DNA from: Desulfobulbaceae bacterium
GTDB lineage: Bacteria > Desulfobacterota > Desulfobulbia > Desulfobulbales > VMSU01
Direction of reading: 5' to 3'
Assembly: GCA_015231515.1 (NCBI GenBank)
Contig: JADGBM010000010.1
Coordinates: 1 to 53,611 of the forward strand
DNA: 53,611 nucleotides
Shown here: in pieces, positions 16,653-25,720 of the stretch
How positions within the stretch are numbered: the first letter of the stretch is position 1
Layout: each line of letters begins with the position of its first letter
Made by a program: the position numbers and the translations under genes
Notes under the pieces: generated by a model
Told to the model about the DNA's origin: nothing
What the model saw: only the letters and a program-made list of their open reading frames with translations
Database searches by the model: none

Positions 16653-16726
16653 CTCGGGTTGGCCTGTTGCTGTAGTTGTTTAGTGCCTTAGTGCTGCGTT
16701 TCGCCGTGAATTGCAACGCGAAACTA

Positions 16727-19165
16727 CTATTGGCTTACATTTTCATAGTTAATGTATGATTTGCCGTAGTCTTTTTCTTCCATACTGTTATTTACAGGGC
16801 TGCTACGGTCATAGTCCATCTCTCTGTGACATCCAGGAATACATTTCCCACCCGACTGGCCAAGTGTAAAATTGATACTCATAGTCCATGACCCAAAGCT
16901 TGCTCCTGTACGGTTTATAAGTCTAGGTCCATCGCTGGCATGTGGTGTATGACAGGCTTGGCAAGTCCTGCCTTTTCTGGCTATCCCAACATGTGCCAAA
17001 TGAAGGTTCTGGTCACCATTCCTAAATAATGTTGATGTCGACTTTTCAGTAAGAAGATCCTGGTCGTGACATCCAAAACAGAGTTCGTACTGGCCCTTTG
17101 TGTATGGTGCGTAAAACGCTGTAGGATACTGTCCAACCAGAATAGCATCGTAATCTGAGCCATGGGCAGCATGACATCCTGTACAGTTCCCCTTTGCAAC
17201 AGGGGCGTGGATGTACTCTTTATTGTTAAGTTCCTGCTCGATATTTCTGGGGGAGTACGATTCCAAAGATGAATTGTCGCCGTGGCAGCTTAGGCAAAGC
17301 CTCAGGGGATCCATTGGCAGCAGCGCTTTGTATTCAGAAAAATGGGCGAGGTGGCAGGTTGCGCACTGTTTGTTCTCAAGATATAGACCATCATGTTTGA
17401 CCCTGGCCCTTCGTTCTGTTTTCATGATCTCTGTGTGGCAGGTATAACAGAAATCCATGCCGACATCGGGCAGTAGGTTTGGGTGGTCACTACCGTGGAC
17501 AGCGTGGCAAGATTGACAGCCCTGCTCCACAACCACGGGGTGGACATAGGTCGCCTGCTCAAGGCCTCGGGCAATTTCAGAATGGCAACTGTAGCATAGG
17601 TCTTGTGGAGTCTGCCGGAGTAGAGATTCAATCTCAGAAAAATGGGGGCTGTGGCAAAATGTGCACACGCCAAGTCCAACAGGGCCATGCAGCATTTTTT
17701 TGTTTATGAGTGCTTTGTCGTGGCACTCAAAGCAGAGGTCCTGCTGATTTGTTGATGCGACCTTTGCCAGGGATGGAAATTGAGAACTGTGGGGATTATG
17801 GCAGCTTAGGCAATTACCTTCTTCAAAGGGGCTGTGAACGATAGTTCCGATCTTCTCAAACTGGTGGCACTGGCCGCAAAGCTCTTGACCTTCGGTGACT
17901 AGCTTAAAAGAACTGCCATTTTCAGCCGGGTGCAATTGCTGTATTTGCTGATGGCACGCCAGGCACTTGGCTGACTGGGCCGGCATATGGGCGTATTTTT
18001 CTTCAATTATGGTGTCGTGGCAATTTGAGGTCAGGCATTCTGGTGAGGCTGTGAATTTTGACAAATGCTGCTGTGGCATAGTGCCCAGGTTGGAGCCTTT
18101 GGGTTGTTTTGTGCCTAGGAATCTGGCCATGACTAATTCGAGATACTCTTTACTGCCTGGGGCAGGGTCGATTTTTTTTGGTGCTGGCAGTAGTTGAGCG
18201 GGTTTTTCTGTCTGCCCGAGTTGTTGCGGGAGTGACACCTTCTCCGGTTCTTTGTTGTCGATGTTCAGTTCAGGGCTGGTTGTTTCAGGTTGAATCTTTT
18301 CGCTTGCTGGCTGTTGATTTCTTGTTTCGTCATAGGCCTTCGTTGTTGGCTTTCTGGTGGTTTCTTTTGAGTTAATATCTTGAAGATGTATAATACGTTC
18401 TTCTTTATAGTAAGCCTTCATGAGCATAGGTTTGTCGATATAAGGTGTCAGGGTATCAAGAAGTGTTTGAATGGACTGCCTGTTGCGCCCTTTCCCTGCC
18501 CTTACGGTATAAACTGAAGAGATTTTTTCAATGCGGAGATATTCACGGTCTTTGGTTGGTAACTGATTTGAGATGAGTCCATAAAAAGATTTAGCATCTT
18601 TAATATTATGAAAACTGCCCAATTGAATTACATGCCAGAGCGTGTTGTCATCTATCGGGAGGTCATCATTTTGGCTTGTATTGCTTTCGGCTCTTGGTCT
18701 TGTTTGTTCAAGCTGGGCTGGTTCATTGTCAGTCAATAAAGAACTCTGCTGTGGGGTGAGGGTGTTTGCAAGAGTAGCAGCCTGGTCGGAGTTCAATAAT
18801 TGAATGATTCGATCTTCTTTATAGTACGCATGTATGACAGAAGGAGATATCCGGAGTTGAACCAACGACGCGACAACGGAATCTGTTTGTGTCTTTTGAG
18901 GGAACTTGCCGATACGGACAGTGAAATAAGGAGGGATATGTTCTATTCGAAGATCTGGAGTGCTGCTGGCTGGTAACTCTTTAGAAAGTTTTGTGTATGA
19001 GGTCTCAGCGTCTTTTTCGGAAGCAAAACTGCCGACTTGCACCGTGTACCAAAGTTTAAGTGCAGAATTCTCGTTAATCCCAGGAGTCAAAACAGTCTCC
19101 GCATGTGCAGGATTGGATATGGTCAGGAATAGAATGATAAATATTCTGATTATATTTTTATACAT
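16727..19165 (-). CDS. Twin-SPOR-domain multiheme cytochrome c, about 15 heme motifs
   Basis: This 812-residue precursor has a signal peptide (about 1-22, ending AHA). Two SPOR-like repeats, LWYTVQVGSF (about 34-115) and LWHVIQLGSF (about 181-265), each end in YYKE(D/E)RIIxL. A low-complexity linker (about 265-345) follows. The heme part has 13 CXXCH sites, one CX4CH (CLTSNCH) at its start and one CX3CH (CIPGCH) near the end. SPOR domains bind glycan strands stripped of peptides, so the protein should be held on peptidoglycan with a heme chain attached (inference). It is the first gene of the operon leading to the lipoprotein and PilZ genes. I know no named homologue with this fusion. Confidence 0.9.
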   Translation of the reverse strand: MYKNIIRIFIILFLTISNPAHAETVLTPGINENSALKLWYTVQVGSFASEKDAETSYTKLSKELPASSTPDLRIEHIPPYFTVRIGKFPQKTQTDSVVASLVQLRISPSVIHAYYKEDRIIQLLNSDQAATLANTLTPQQSSLLTDNEPAQLEQTRPRAESNTSQNDDLPIDDNTLWHVIQLGSFHNIKDAKSFYGLISNQLPTKDREYLRIEKISSVYTVRAGKGRNRQSIQTLLDTLTPYIDKPMLMKAYYKEERIIHLQDINSKETTRKPTTKAYDETRNQQPASEKIQPETTSPELNIDNKEPEKVSLPQQLGQTEKPAQLLPAPKKIDPAPGSKEYLELVMARFLGTKQPKGSNLGTMPQQHLSKFTASPECLTSNCHDTIIEEKYAHMPAQSAKCLACHQQIQQLHPAENGSSFKLVTEGQELCGQCHQFEKIGTIVHSPFEEGNCLSCHNPHSSQFPSLAKVASTNQQDLCFECHDKALINKKMLHGPVGLGVCTFCHSPHFSEIESLLRQTPQDLCYSCHSEIARGLEQATYVHPVVVEQGCQSCHAVHGSDHPNLLPDVGMDFCYTCHTEIMKTERRARVKHDGLYLENKQCATCHLAHFSEYKALLPMDPLRLCLSCHGDNSSLESYSPRNIEQELNNKEYIHAPVAKGNCTGCHAAHGSDYDAILVGQYPTAFYAPYTKGQYELCFGCHDQDLLTEKSTSTLFRNGDQNLHLAHVGIARKGRTCQACHTPHASDGPRLINRTGASFGSWTMSINFTLGQSGGKCIPGCHREMDYDRSSPVNNSMEEKDYGKSYINYENVSQ

Positions 19166-19268
19166 GTATTTTGAGAAATGTATCTGTTGTCACGTTGGTT
19201 AAAAGCACATAGGTTAGCTCTTAATAAATATTAAGTAACGGCCCAACTTGCAAGTAAATATTCGGTTT

Positions 19269-19346
19269 GCCCTGAAAGGGCCAGAACATACCAGCCCAGG
19301 GCAACGCCCTGGAGACTGGAATAGTACAGATAGCCCTGAAAGGGCG
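19269..19346. repeat. Cluster of short palindromes (REP-like)
   Basis: Two copies of GCCCTGAAAGGGC (19269-19281 and from 19333) flank CCAGGGCAACGCCCTGG (from about 19296). Each forms a small hairpin. This kind of cluster is a widespread intergenic repeat in environmental genomes. The rest of the gap to the PIN gene shows nothing else. Confidence 0.65.
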
Positions 19347-19410
19347 TGACATCTAAGCTGACCCTGCCGGTTTTAAGTTTATGGCAATGAAGTTGATTCT
19401 ATGAGTTTTT

Positions 19411-19827
19411 TTATCTGTTATATAAATCAATAAATTCTCTTGGGGACATAATTTCGATATCAATATACTTTTTAATTTCTTTTAAGTGTTTGTCCCCTGA
19501 GATTATAATTTTACTGTCAAGCGCTACAGCGCATTCCAAGAACTTATTATCATCTGGATCATCTACTACAACTTCGATTTTTGGGGTTTTAGCTGTAAAT
19601 AAAGAATTGTATCCCTCGGCAAACAACTTTGTAAGTTTCTGTATTTCTATTTTTTCTTTCATCCCTAGACGATTAAGCACCTCAATATATTCTTCAATTA
19701 TACCCTGAGATAGGCACAACGTAATTTTACCATTTTTCCAAAGATCGATTATGTCCTTAGGGGTGCCACCGAAAAATGAAGAAATAAAAATGTTTGTATC
19801 TATTACTACTCTGAAAGTCTTAGGCAT
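19411..19827 (-). CDS. PIN-domain toxin (RNase) of a type II toxin-antitoxin pair
   Basis: The protein has 138 residues with the PIN acidic residues: Asp10 in VVIDTNIF, Glu45/46 in GIIEEYIE, DPDDNKFLE (about 90-98) and SGDKHL (110-115). Family members are magnesium-dependent RNases. It overlaps the upstream ribbon-helix-helix antitoxin gene by eight bases and is co-transcribed. It follows the pattern of the putative PIN-family toxin proteins with an IDTNIFISS start. The target RNA is unknown. Confidence 0.9.
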   Translation of the reverse strand: MPKTFRVVIDTNIFISSFFGGTPKDIIDLWKNGKITLCLSQGIIEEYIEVLNRLGMKEKIEIQKLTKLFAEGYNSLFTAKTPKIEVVVDDPDDNKFLECAVALDSKIIISGDKHLKEIKKYIDIEIMSPREFIDLYNR

Positions 19828-20089
19828 TCTTTGATCTTACTTGTTTGATCACTTTCTCAATGTCTGAGTCTTTAATATTATTTTTTGACAAATTCCGGCC
19901 TATTTGAACCCAGAGACTATCAATATATGCGCCCATATCACGTTCTTTTGTATATTTTTCCAAAAGTTCTCTGACTAGTTCGCTTAAATTTTTTCCTTCA
20001 GCTTTTGCCAACCGACTTACTTTATTTTTTAAATTTGATTCGACTCTTATGATCATTTGCGTAGCCATCCTCCCCCCCTTATATGCCAA
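19820..20089 (-). CDS. Ribbon-helix-helix antitoxin
   Basis: This small protein of up to 89 residues has the RHH core MIIRVESNLKNKVSRLAKAEGKNLSELVRELL: a DNA-binding strand followed by two helices. Its acidic-basic tail would bind the PIN toxin. The start is uncertain. A GGGGGGAGG tract lies inside the longest frame, directly before Met8, so either the first ATG or Met12 may be used. It probably represses its own promoter in the AT-rich DNA upstream. Confidence 0.85.
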   Translation of the reverse strand: MAYKGGRMATQMIIRVESNLKNKVSRLAKAEGKNLSELVRELLEKYTKERDMGAYIDSLWVQIGRNLSKNNIKDSDIEKVIKQVRSKNA

Positions 20090-20501
20090 TTATTTTTTTT
20101 CATGTGATTCATGCCAGAACATTTTCCTTACAAAATACACATCTTGTACATACATGCTATACATATTTAGGTGCGATGTCAATTGCGAAAGGCAAGGGTG
20201 CAAGTGTAAGAAGGCAAGGGGATTATGTGTGAAATTCGAGTGCTAACTTGCACGAATATGAGGCCATGCCAGGTAAGCCAGGAACGAGACTCCGAACATT
20301 TAAGGATTTGGTGATTATTGTTACTTTTTGAGATCAAGCCGAATATTTACACTTGCAACCACTATTAACCAATAATTCTTAATAGTTGTTTGATTTGCCA
20401 TTTTACGATAAATTGCCAAGGTTTGCCAGCGCTTTGCGTTATTATCATATCATATCCTAACTCATTCAGACGCATGATTAAAACTTTTTAAAGATTATTA
20501 T
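20090..20501. other. Non-coding gap of about 410 bases
   Basis: The gap separates the divergent antitoxin gene and membrane TPR gene and must hold both promoters. It is AT-rich, with TTGTACATACATGCTATACAT near 20140-20165 as a plausible antitoxin promoter/operator. I see no convincing gene, riboswitch or repeat. Confidence 0.4.
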
Positions 20502-22700
20502 ATGGGAAAATTAAGGTTCTTCTTTGGCCAAAAAAATAGAGATATTGTTTCATTTAGCGCAGCTCTGCTGGTCGCCGCGTTTGCCTTTATCCTCTCTTTA
20601 CGGAAAGTAGAAAACTTTGATATCTGGTGGCATATAAAGGTAGGTGAGGGAATTATCCAGGATTTACGAATCCCCCTGCAGGAGTCATTCTCCCATACTA
20701 TGGCTGGAACGTCATGGACTCCTCATGAGTGGCTTGCCGAGGTTATGTTTTACCTGGTTCATCTGCTCGGTGGTGTCAACGGCTTAAGCCTATTTACTTC
20801 CCTTGTCGTTGCTTTGACTGCGTGGGTATGTTGGTTAAGGGGCCGGAATCTGGGTAGCGGAATATGGAGCCTGGCGGTTCTGATTGTCTGGGCTTTGCTG
20901 GCTGCTCGCTTCCGTTTTATGGCTCGACCGCATATCTTTTTCTTTCTGTTGGCAAACCTGTTGCTCTTCTGCCTGGAGTATCTAAAGGGCAAAAGAATCG
21001 AAAGCAAAAACGTCGCCTTCCTTCTGGCAATCCCGTTGATTTTGTTGTTTTGGGTCAATATCCACGGCAGTTTTCCTTTAGCGTACGGGTTTTTAGCCGT
21101 TTGGGCTTTGAGCGAGTCTGTATCACGGAAAATTAGCTGGCCTGTAGGTGGATTGGTTGTAGCTCTTCTCATAATTCTAGCGAACCCCGGCGGACTCGAT
21201 ACCCTTGTCAACATGAAGGACCTTTTTATTAAGGCATCGTTAACTAACGAGATACTGAATGAGGAGTTTTTGCCGCCGAGTATAAAGGGGTATCCCTATT
21301 TCTGGTCTTTTTTAGCGGCCACAGTTCTTTTGACGGTATCGACGGTTTCCAAAAGACGTTTCGGGGGGCTGGAGTTTTTTACAATAGTAGTAACGGCTGT
21401 CCTGGCCGTTAAGAGTGTACGATTTATTGCTATTTTTGTTTTGGCCAGTGTTCCATATGTTGCAGTGCGTCTCAATATCTTGTTGGAGTCGAGCAGCATT
21501 TCGAGGCTTTTCCTGTTTAGGGCAATGACTCGGTATAGCATTGCCGGTGGGGTAGTTTGTGTTCTTATTATGATTCTTGGTTTTAGTGAGGCCTACGGCC
21601 CGGAGAAGACATACGAGTGGGGGGCGGGGCTTGATAAAAAAACGGTGCCGGTTAATGCCGTTGCTTTTCTGGATCAGTCTGGCTTGGAGGAGATTCGGCT
21701 GTACAATAATTTTGAATATGGTGGTTACCTGACCTATACCCTTTTTCCTCGATTTAAGGTAGCTCGTGATGGCAGGGCTGAAATTTTTGCTCCTTTGAAC
21801 AACGCGTTTATGGTGAGATCTGTTCAGGAGTATCAACACATGATGACCCGTTTTGCTTTTCAAGTGGCTGTCGTGCCTATTGAGCCGTCTAATGGATTTG
21901 AAAAAAACATGCGGGAAGATCCTCTTTGGAAGCTTGTTTATTGGGATGACCAGGCGCTTGTTTATGCTCGAGGGGATGCAGTGCCACAGGAATTTCTGGA
22001 TCGCTGGCAATATCGGTATTTTTCACCCTTTTCTCTTGATTACTCATACCTCCAAGTTCCTGTGCAAGAGGGAAATGGTGATGCTGTTCTTGAAGAATTA
22101 AATCGCGCAGCCTCAACAAATCCGCAAGCGTTTAAGCCGTGGGTTTATCTAGGCTATGTTAACGCACTTTTGTCAAGAAATGTTAAGGCTATAGATGCCT
22201 ATGAGCAAGCTATTAATGTGAATTCCACCCTCGGAGTTGGTCATTACGGGTTGGCTGGGAGTTTGGGTGATCTTTATCTCAAACTTGGTCAGAGGGAGAG
22301 GGCGCTGGACTATTTCAGGCAGCACCTGGCTGTTCACCAGCCTCGTGATCAGGACATTCATCGATATGCACTTATTTTATACGAGTTGAAAGATTATAAA
22401 AATGCGGAAAAATATTTTGCAGACTATCTGAAGATTGCACCGGAAGATCCGATGGGGCTGGCGAATTATGGTTTTCTTCTGGTTGATCTTGGAAAAAATG
22501 GGCAGGCCCGTGAAATGTTTAAAAAATCTTTTGAACAGCGTGAGGATGGTCCCGGTGAGTATGGGTTGGCACTTACGTATCAAAAGGAGGGAGACTGTGC
22601 CAAGGCTATTCCCCTTTGGCAGGACTTTATCAGGCGGCATGACAACACGAGTCAAGTTGTTGAGCAGGCCAGGCAGTTTATGGCTGAATGTGGAAATTAG
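20502..22700 (+). CDS. Polytopic membrane protein with C-terminal TPR repeats (GT-C-like)
   Basis: The protein has 732 residues. The first ~370 contain about nine or ten membrane helices, with an early periplasmic DIWWHIKVGEG motif and TPHEWLAE loop, as in GT-C lipid-linked sugar transferases and related proteins. A globular periplasmic segment follows (YNNFEYGGYL, DGRAEIF, LVYWDDQALVY), then at least four TPR repeats (about 530-720). A paralogue with the same order of parts is encoded at 36291-38702. Substrate and reaction are unknown; a role in glycosylation or surface glycan export is inferred from its neighbours. It ends four bases from the converging OGT gene. Confidence 0.75.
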   Translation: MGKLRFFFGQKNRDIVSFSAALLVAAFAFILSLRKVENFDIWWHIKVGEGIIQDLRIPLQESFSHTMAGTSWTPHEWLAEVMFYLVHLLGGVNGLSLFTSLVVALTAWVCWLRGRNLGSGIWSLAVLIVWALLAARFRFMARPHIFFFLLANLLLFCLEYLKGKRIESKNVAFLLAIPLILLFWVNIHGSFPLAYGFLAVWALSESVSRKISWPVGGLVVALLIILANPGGLDTLVNMKDLFIKASLTNEILNEEFLPPSIKGYPYFWSFLAATVLLTVSTVSKRRFGGLEFFTIVVTAVLAVKSVRFIAIFVLASVPYVAVRLNILLESSSISRLFLFRAMTRYSIAGGVVCVLIMILGFSEAYGPEKTYEWGAGLDKKTVPVNAVAFLDQSGLEEIRLYNNFEYGGYLTYTLFPRFKVARDGRAEIFAPLNNAFMVRSVQEYQHMMTRFAFQVAVVPIEPSNGFEKNMREDPLWKLVYWDDQALVYARGDAVPQEFLDRWQYRYFSPFSLDYSYLQVPVQEGNGDAVLEELNRAASTNPQAFKPWVYLGYVNALLSRNVKAIDAYEQAINVNSTLGVGHYGLAGSLGDLYLKLGQRERALDYFRQHLAVHQPRDQDIHRYALILYELKDYKNAEKYFADYLKIAPEDPMGLANYGFLLVDLGKNGQAREMFKKSFEQREDGPGEYGLALTYQKEGDCAKAIPLWQDFIRRHDNTSQVVEQARQFMAECGN

Positions 22701-22703
22701 AAG

Positions 22704-24836
22704 TCAGGGTTTAGTCTCGTTGTGATGTTTCCATATTTTCAGTAGGGCAAGTTCAAACTCTCTGGTAAATTGTTTGGCGTCACAGATGGGGGAGCTAAGC
22801 ATCCGATTCCTCATGGTACTGCGCAGCTTTTTAAGCTCTTCTATGTTTGCAGCTAGTGCTCGTGCCTTTTCAATATAGTCATCCTTGCTTTCCGCTATAT
22901 AGTTTTCTAGGTCGATCCTGGTCATGAGGCTTGCTCCCATTCGTGTGGCGTAACGATCTCCTTTTAGAGTTATAACCGGCACTCCCATCCACAAGCTGTG
23001 ACACGTTATTGTATGACCATTATGGGGAAAGGGATCAAGGGCAATATCAACTCTATTATGCGTGGCGAGGTACTCTTTCATTGGCAGGTTGCTCACCATT
23101 TCAATGCGGCTGGCAGGAACGCCATGAGAGTTAAAGATATTCAGGAAGTGAGCTTGGATGTGCCTATCAGTAAAGGCCTTGCTGACCCATAAAAGTTTTG
23201 AGTTTGGGACGGCAATAACTATTTTTGCCCAAACCTCAAGTACCTCCTCTGTTATTTTTATAATATTATTAAACGACCCAAAGGTTATTTGTCCAGAAGC
23301 GAGGGCGGGCAGGGGGGCAACGTCAGGGCACTCTGCCGGAGGAAGATAGCAGAAGAAACCGTGAGGCAGGTATACCAGAGACTCTGAATAATAAAGTTCT
23401 GAGCCTCCGGGGTTGGCTATCTGGTCGGTGAGGCGATAATCGATCACCGGCAGCCCGGTTGTGTTTACATAACCCAGCCAACTGGCCTGGAGCGGGGCGG
23501 GCTTTCTTGCCATGACCGGCAGGCGGTTATTGGCCGAGTGGCCAGCCAGGTCAATGAGGATATCAATTTTGTCTGAGCTTATTTTTTCGGCAACTTTTTC
23601 GTCGTCGACTCCCCGGGTGGAGTACCAGCTGTCAGAAAGTTGCATTATCTCGAGAGTAATTGCATCATGGTTTGAGCTGCCCATTTCTGCGTAACAGAAT
23701 ATTTTGAAACCTGATTCTGAGATATTTTGCAGTAATGGAAGTATGAAAAGGCCAACCGGATGTTGCCTGAAGTCAGGTGACATAAAGCCGATGTTTAAGA
23801 CCTCACCAGCTTTTTTTGGGCCTGTTTGAAGGTTGGTTTTTAGGTTTTTACCTTCTGCCGATTTTGTAAAACGCACCCACCACTCTTTGGCAGCCTCAAA
23901 AAGATCGTTGTTATTCAGTGAAGGGTCGTAGTTACAATTAAAAAGAAGATCGCTATAGGCATAGTGCGAATCCGTTTTACGAGCGCATAGATTTTGAAGG
24001 CATCGGATTGATTCTTTGTACAGACCATGCTGACCGTAAGTCCAGGCAAGGTTGACATTTGCCTCCTCGTAGTCAGGCTGAGAGGTGACAGCTTGTTGGT
24101 ACCAGTTGATGGCCTCGTGGAATTTGCCCTGTCGCACAAGGACATTGCCAATATTGTTTTGTAGCTCCGGACGTTCGGGATGGTACTCAAGCGCTTTTTT
24201 GTACTGATCAATGGCTTCATCGAGCCTGCCAAGCTCTTGCAGGGAATAGCCGACGTTGTTGCGGGCCTGGAGGTTGCCTGGTTCTGATTTCAGTACATGG
24301 TTGAAGCAGTTGATCGCTTCCTCGTGATCTGCTAACTGATTATATGTGCGTCCTAGTCTGTTTCGAGCTTCATGCATGTTGGGTTTCAACTGTAGAGTTT
24401 TTTTGAAATAACCCTCTGCCTCAACATAATCATGGTTTTCAAATAAGGTGTTCGCCAGGTTAAAGAGCGCTTCAATAAAGTCTGGTTTAATCTGTAGGGC
24501 TTTTTTGTAGGCGGTAATGGCTTGACTGTATTTCTTTTGGCCTTTATAGGCGGAACCGAGGTTTGTAAGAAATGCAGGATCTGTTTTGATGGCAAGAGCC
24601 TTCTGGGCCAGCCTTTCAGCTTTATGAAAGTCGCCATTTTGTTGGGCGATAAGGCCTAAAAGATTCAAAGAGTCGGTATGGTTCGGTTTAGCCTGGAGGA
24701 TCGTATTGTAAACAGTTGAGGCGTCTTCAAAGTTTCCGGCTTGATGGTGGGCCAGACCGTCGTGAAATAGTTCAGAAATATTGAATGGCTGCTTTTTGAA
24801 GGGCTTCGATCTATTTTTTTTTAGTTTTCGAGACAT
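22704..24836 (-). CDS. TPR-containing O-linked N-acetylglucosamine transferase-like protein (GT41)
   Basis: The protein has 710 residues. About eight TPR units (residues 20-310, AEAYxNLGxxxxxxGxxxEAIxxYxxAL type) precede a GT41 catalytic region (about 345-700). The latter has NIGFMSPDFRQHPVG, DILIDLAGHSANNR, SWLGYVNTTGL, FGSFNN and LDPFPHNGHTITCHSLWMGVPV. The order and motifs are those of SPINDLY/OGT enzymes that put a sugar on Ser/Thr of proteins. It lies 26 bases downstream of a 12-heme secreted cytochrome gene on the same strand. No signal peptide is visible, so it should act in the cytoplasm before export. The donor sugar is not predictable. Confidence 0.92.
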   Translation of the reverse strand: MSRKLKKNRSKPFKKQPFNISELFHDGLAHHQAGNFEDASTVYNTILQAKPNHTDSLNLLGLIAQQNGDFHKAERLAQKALAIKTDPAFLTNLGSAYKGQKKYSQAITAYKKALQIKPDFIEALFNLANTLFENHDYVEAEGYFKKTLQLKPNMHEARNRLGRTYNQLADHEEAINCFNHVLKSEPGNLQARNNVGYSLQELGRLDEAIDQYKKALEYHPERPELQNNIGNVLVRQGKFHEAINWYQQAVTSQPDYEEANVNLAWTYGQHGLYKESIRCLQNLCARKTDSHYAYSDLLFNCNYDPSLNNNDLFEAAKEWWVRFTKSAEGKNLKTNLQTGPKKAGEVLNIGFMSPDFRQHPVGLFILPLLQNISESGFKIFCYAEMGSSNHDAITLEIMQLSDSWYSTRGVDDEKVAEKISSDKIDILIDLAGHSANNRLPVMARKPAPLQASWLGYVNTTGLPVIDYRLTDQIANPGGSELYYSESLVYLPHGFFCYLPPAECPDVAPLPALASGQITFGSFNNIIKITEEVLEVWAKIVIAVPNSKLLWVSKAFTDRHIQAHFLNIFNSHGVPASRIEMVSNLPMKEYLATHNRVDIALDPFPHNGHTITCHSLWMGVPVITLKGDRYATRMGASLMTRIDLENYIAESKDDYIEKARALAANIEELKKLRSTMRNRMLSSPICDAKQFTREFELALLKIWKHHNETKP

Positions 24837-24862
24837 GGTGGGGTAGGTGGTGGTAAAAAAGC

Positions 24863-25720
24863 CTAGGGCCTGCGTTGTTGCTTAATGGACAGGTCGATCT
24901 TATTAAGTTTTAAAGAATGAGCTATTCCATGACATGTTCCACAAGTTGGAAAGCCCTTAAGCATAGCTTCTGGGTGCGGCTGGGGGTGGCATTTTCTGCA
25001 CGTTGGAACTCTTTTGTGCTCCTTCTCGTGGCATTCAGCGCAGGGCACTTGTCGATGTTTGGCCCGACTCTCGGCTAATTGCTGGTAGACTTCAGTGTGG
25101 CACGAGCCGCAAAACTCAGAGGAGGTATTGTTCTCATAGTTGACAATCAGCGGCATGTGGGCTTGATGGCAACTCAAACAGTCTTCGTTGGTCATTGTGT
25201 CAAGATGGGATGCATGACAGGCAAAACATTCCGGAATATATCCATGTCGGATATGGCAGGCCGTGCAGTCCAATGTTGTGTGGATGCTCGGATTTTTCTG
25301 TAGTTGTTCTATTTGATCGGTATGACACGTGGTACACTGAAAGGTTATGTCACGAGTGAGTCTGATGTCAAGCGGAGTATGCGGATTGACATGGCATTGT
25401 GAGCAGTTTGTCAGGTCAAAATGTGGTGAGTCGGTGTGGCATTTGCTGCAGCGGGGTATTATCTCTCTGTTCATGGGTGGATGACCATCGTGACAGTCAA
25501 TGCAACTGATTTTTGTACTGTGGGCTGCGCCATTTCGTAAGTTTAATGATACTATGTGCGGGTGGCATTTTTTGCAATCGTCATGTAAAAGCTGTGAGCT
25601 AGGGACAGCAGGTTTGGTTGGGATATTAATGACAGTCTGATCAGCAACAGTGCTTCCGCTGGCAACAGGGGGAATTAAGGCTGTGAGACTGAGCAGAAAA
25701 ATTAGTGCGTATATGTACAT
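24863..25720 (-). CDS. Secreted dodecaheme cytochrome c
   Basis: This 285-residue precursor has a signal peptide (about 1-21). Twelve CXXCH sites are at residues 49, 73, 91, 106, 129, 152, 165, 181, 204, 227, 241 and 260, roughly one heme per 19 residues, a very dense packing. Extra histidines between the motifs can be distal ligands. It probably acts as a periplasmic electron relay. It is transcribed with the OGT-like gene just downstream. Confidence 0.92.
   Translation of the reverse strand: MYIYALIFLLSLTALIPPVASGSTVADQTVINIPTKPAVPSSQLLHDDCKKCHPHIVSLNLRNGAAHSTKISCIDCHDGHPPMNREIIPRCSKCHTDSPHFDLTNCSQCHVNPHTPLDIRLTRDITFQCTTCHTDQIEQLQKNPSIHTTLDCTACHIRHGYIPECFACHASHLDTMTNEDCLSCHQAHMPLIVNYENNTSSEFCGSCHTEVYQQLAESRAKHRQVPCAECHEKEHKRVPTCRKCHPQPHPEAMLKGFPTCGTCHGIAHSLKLNKIDLSIKQQRRP

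Noticed and set aside
19166-19290. Cyclic di-GMP (GEMM) riboswitch upstream of the SPOR cytochrome
   Set aside because: A GGGCAAACCG string on the minus strand resembles the start of the element, but the GGGACGCAAAGCC core and the receptor stem are absent; the string is part of the palindromic repeat.
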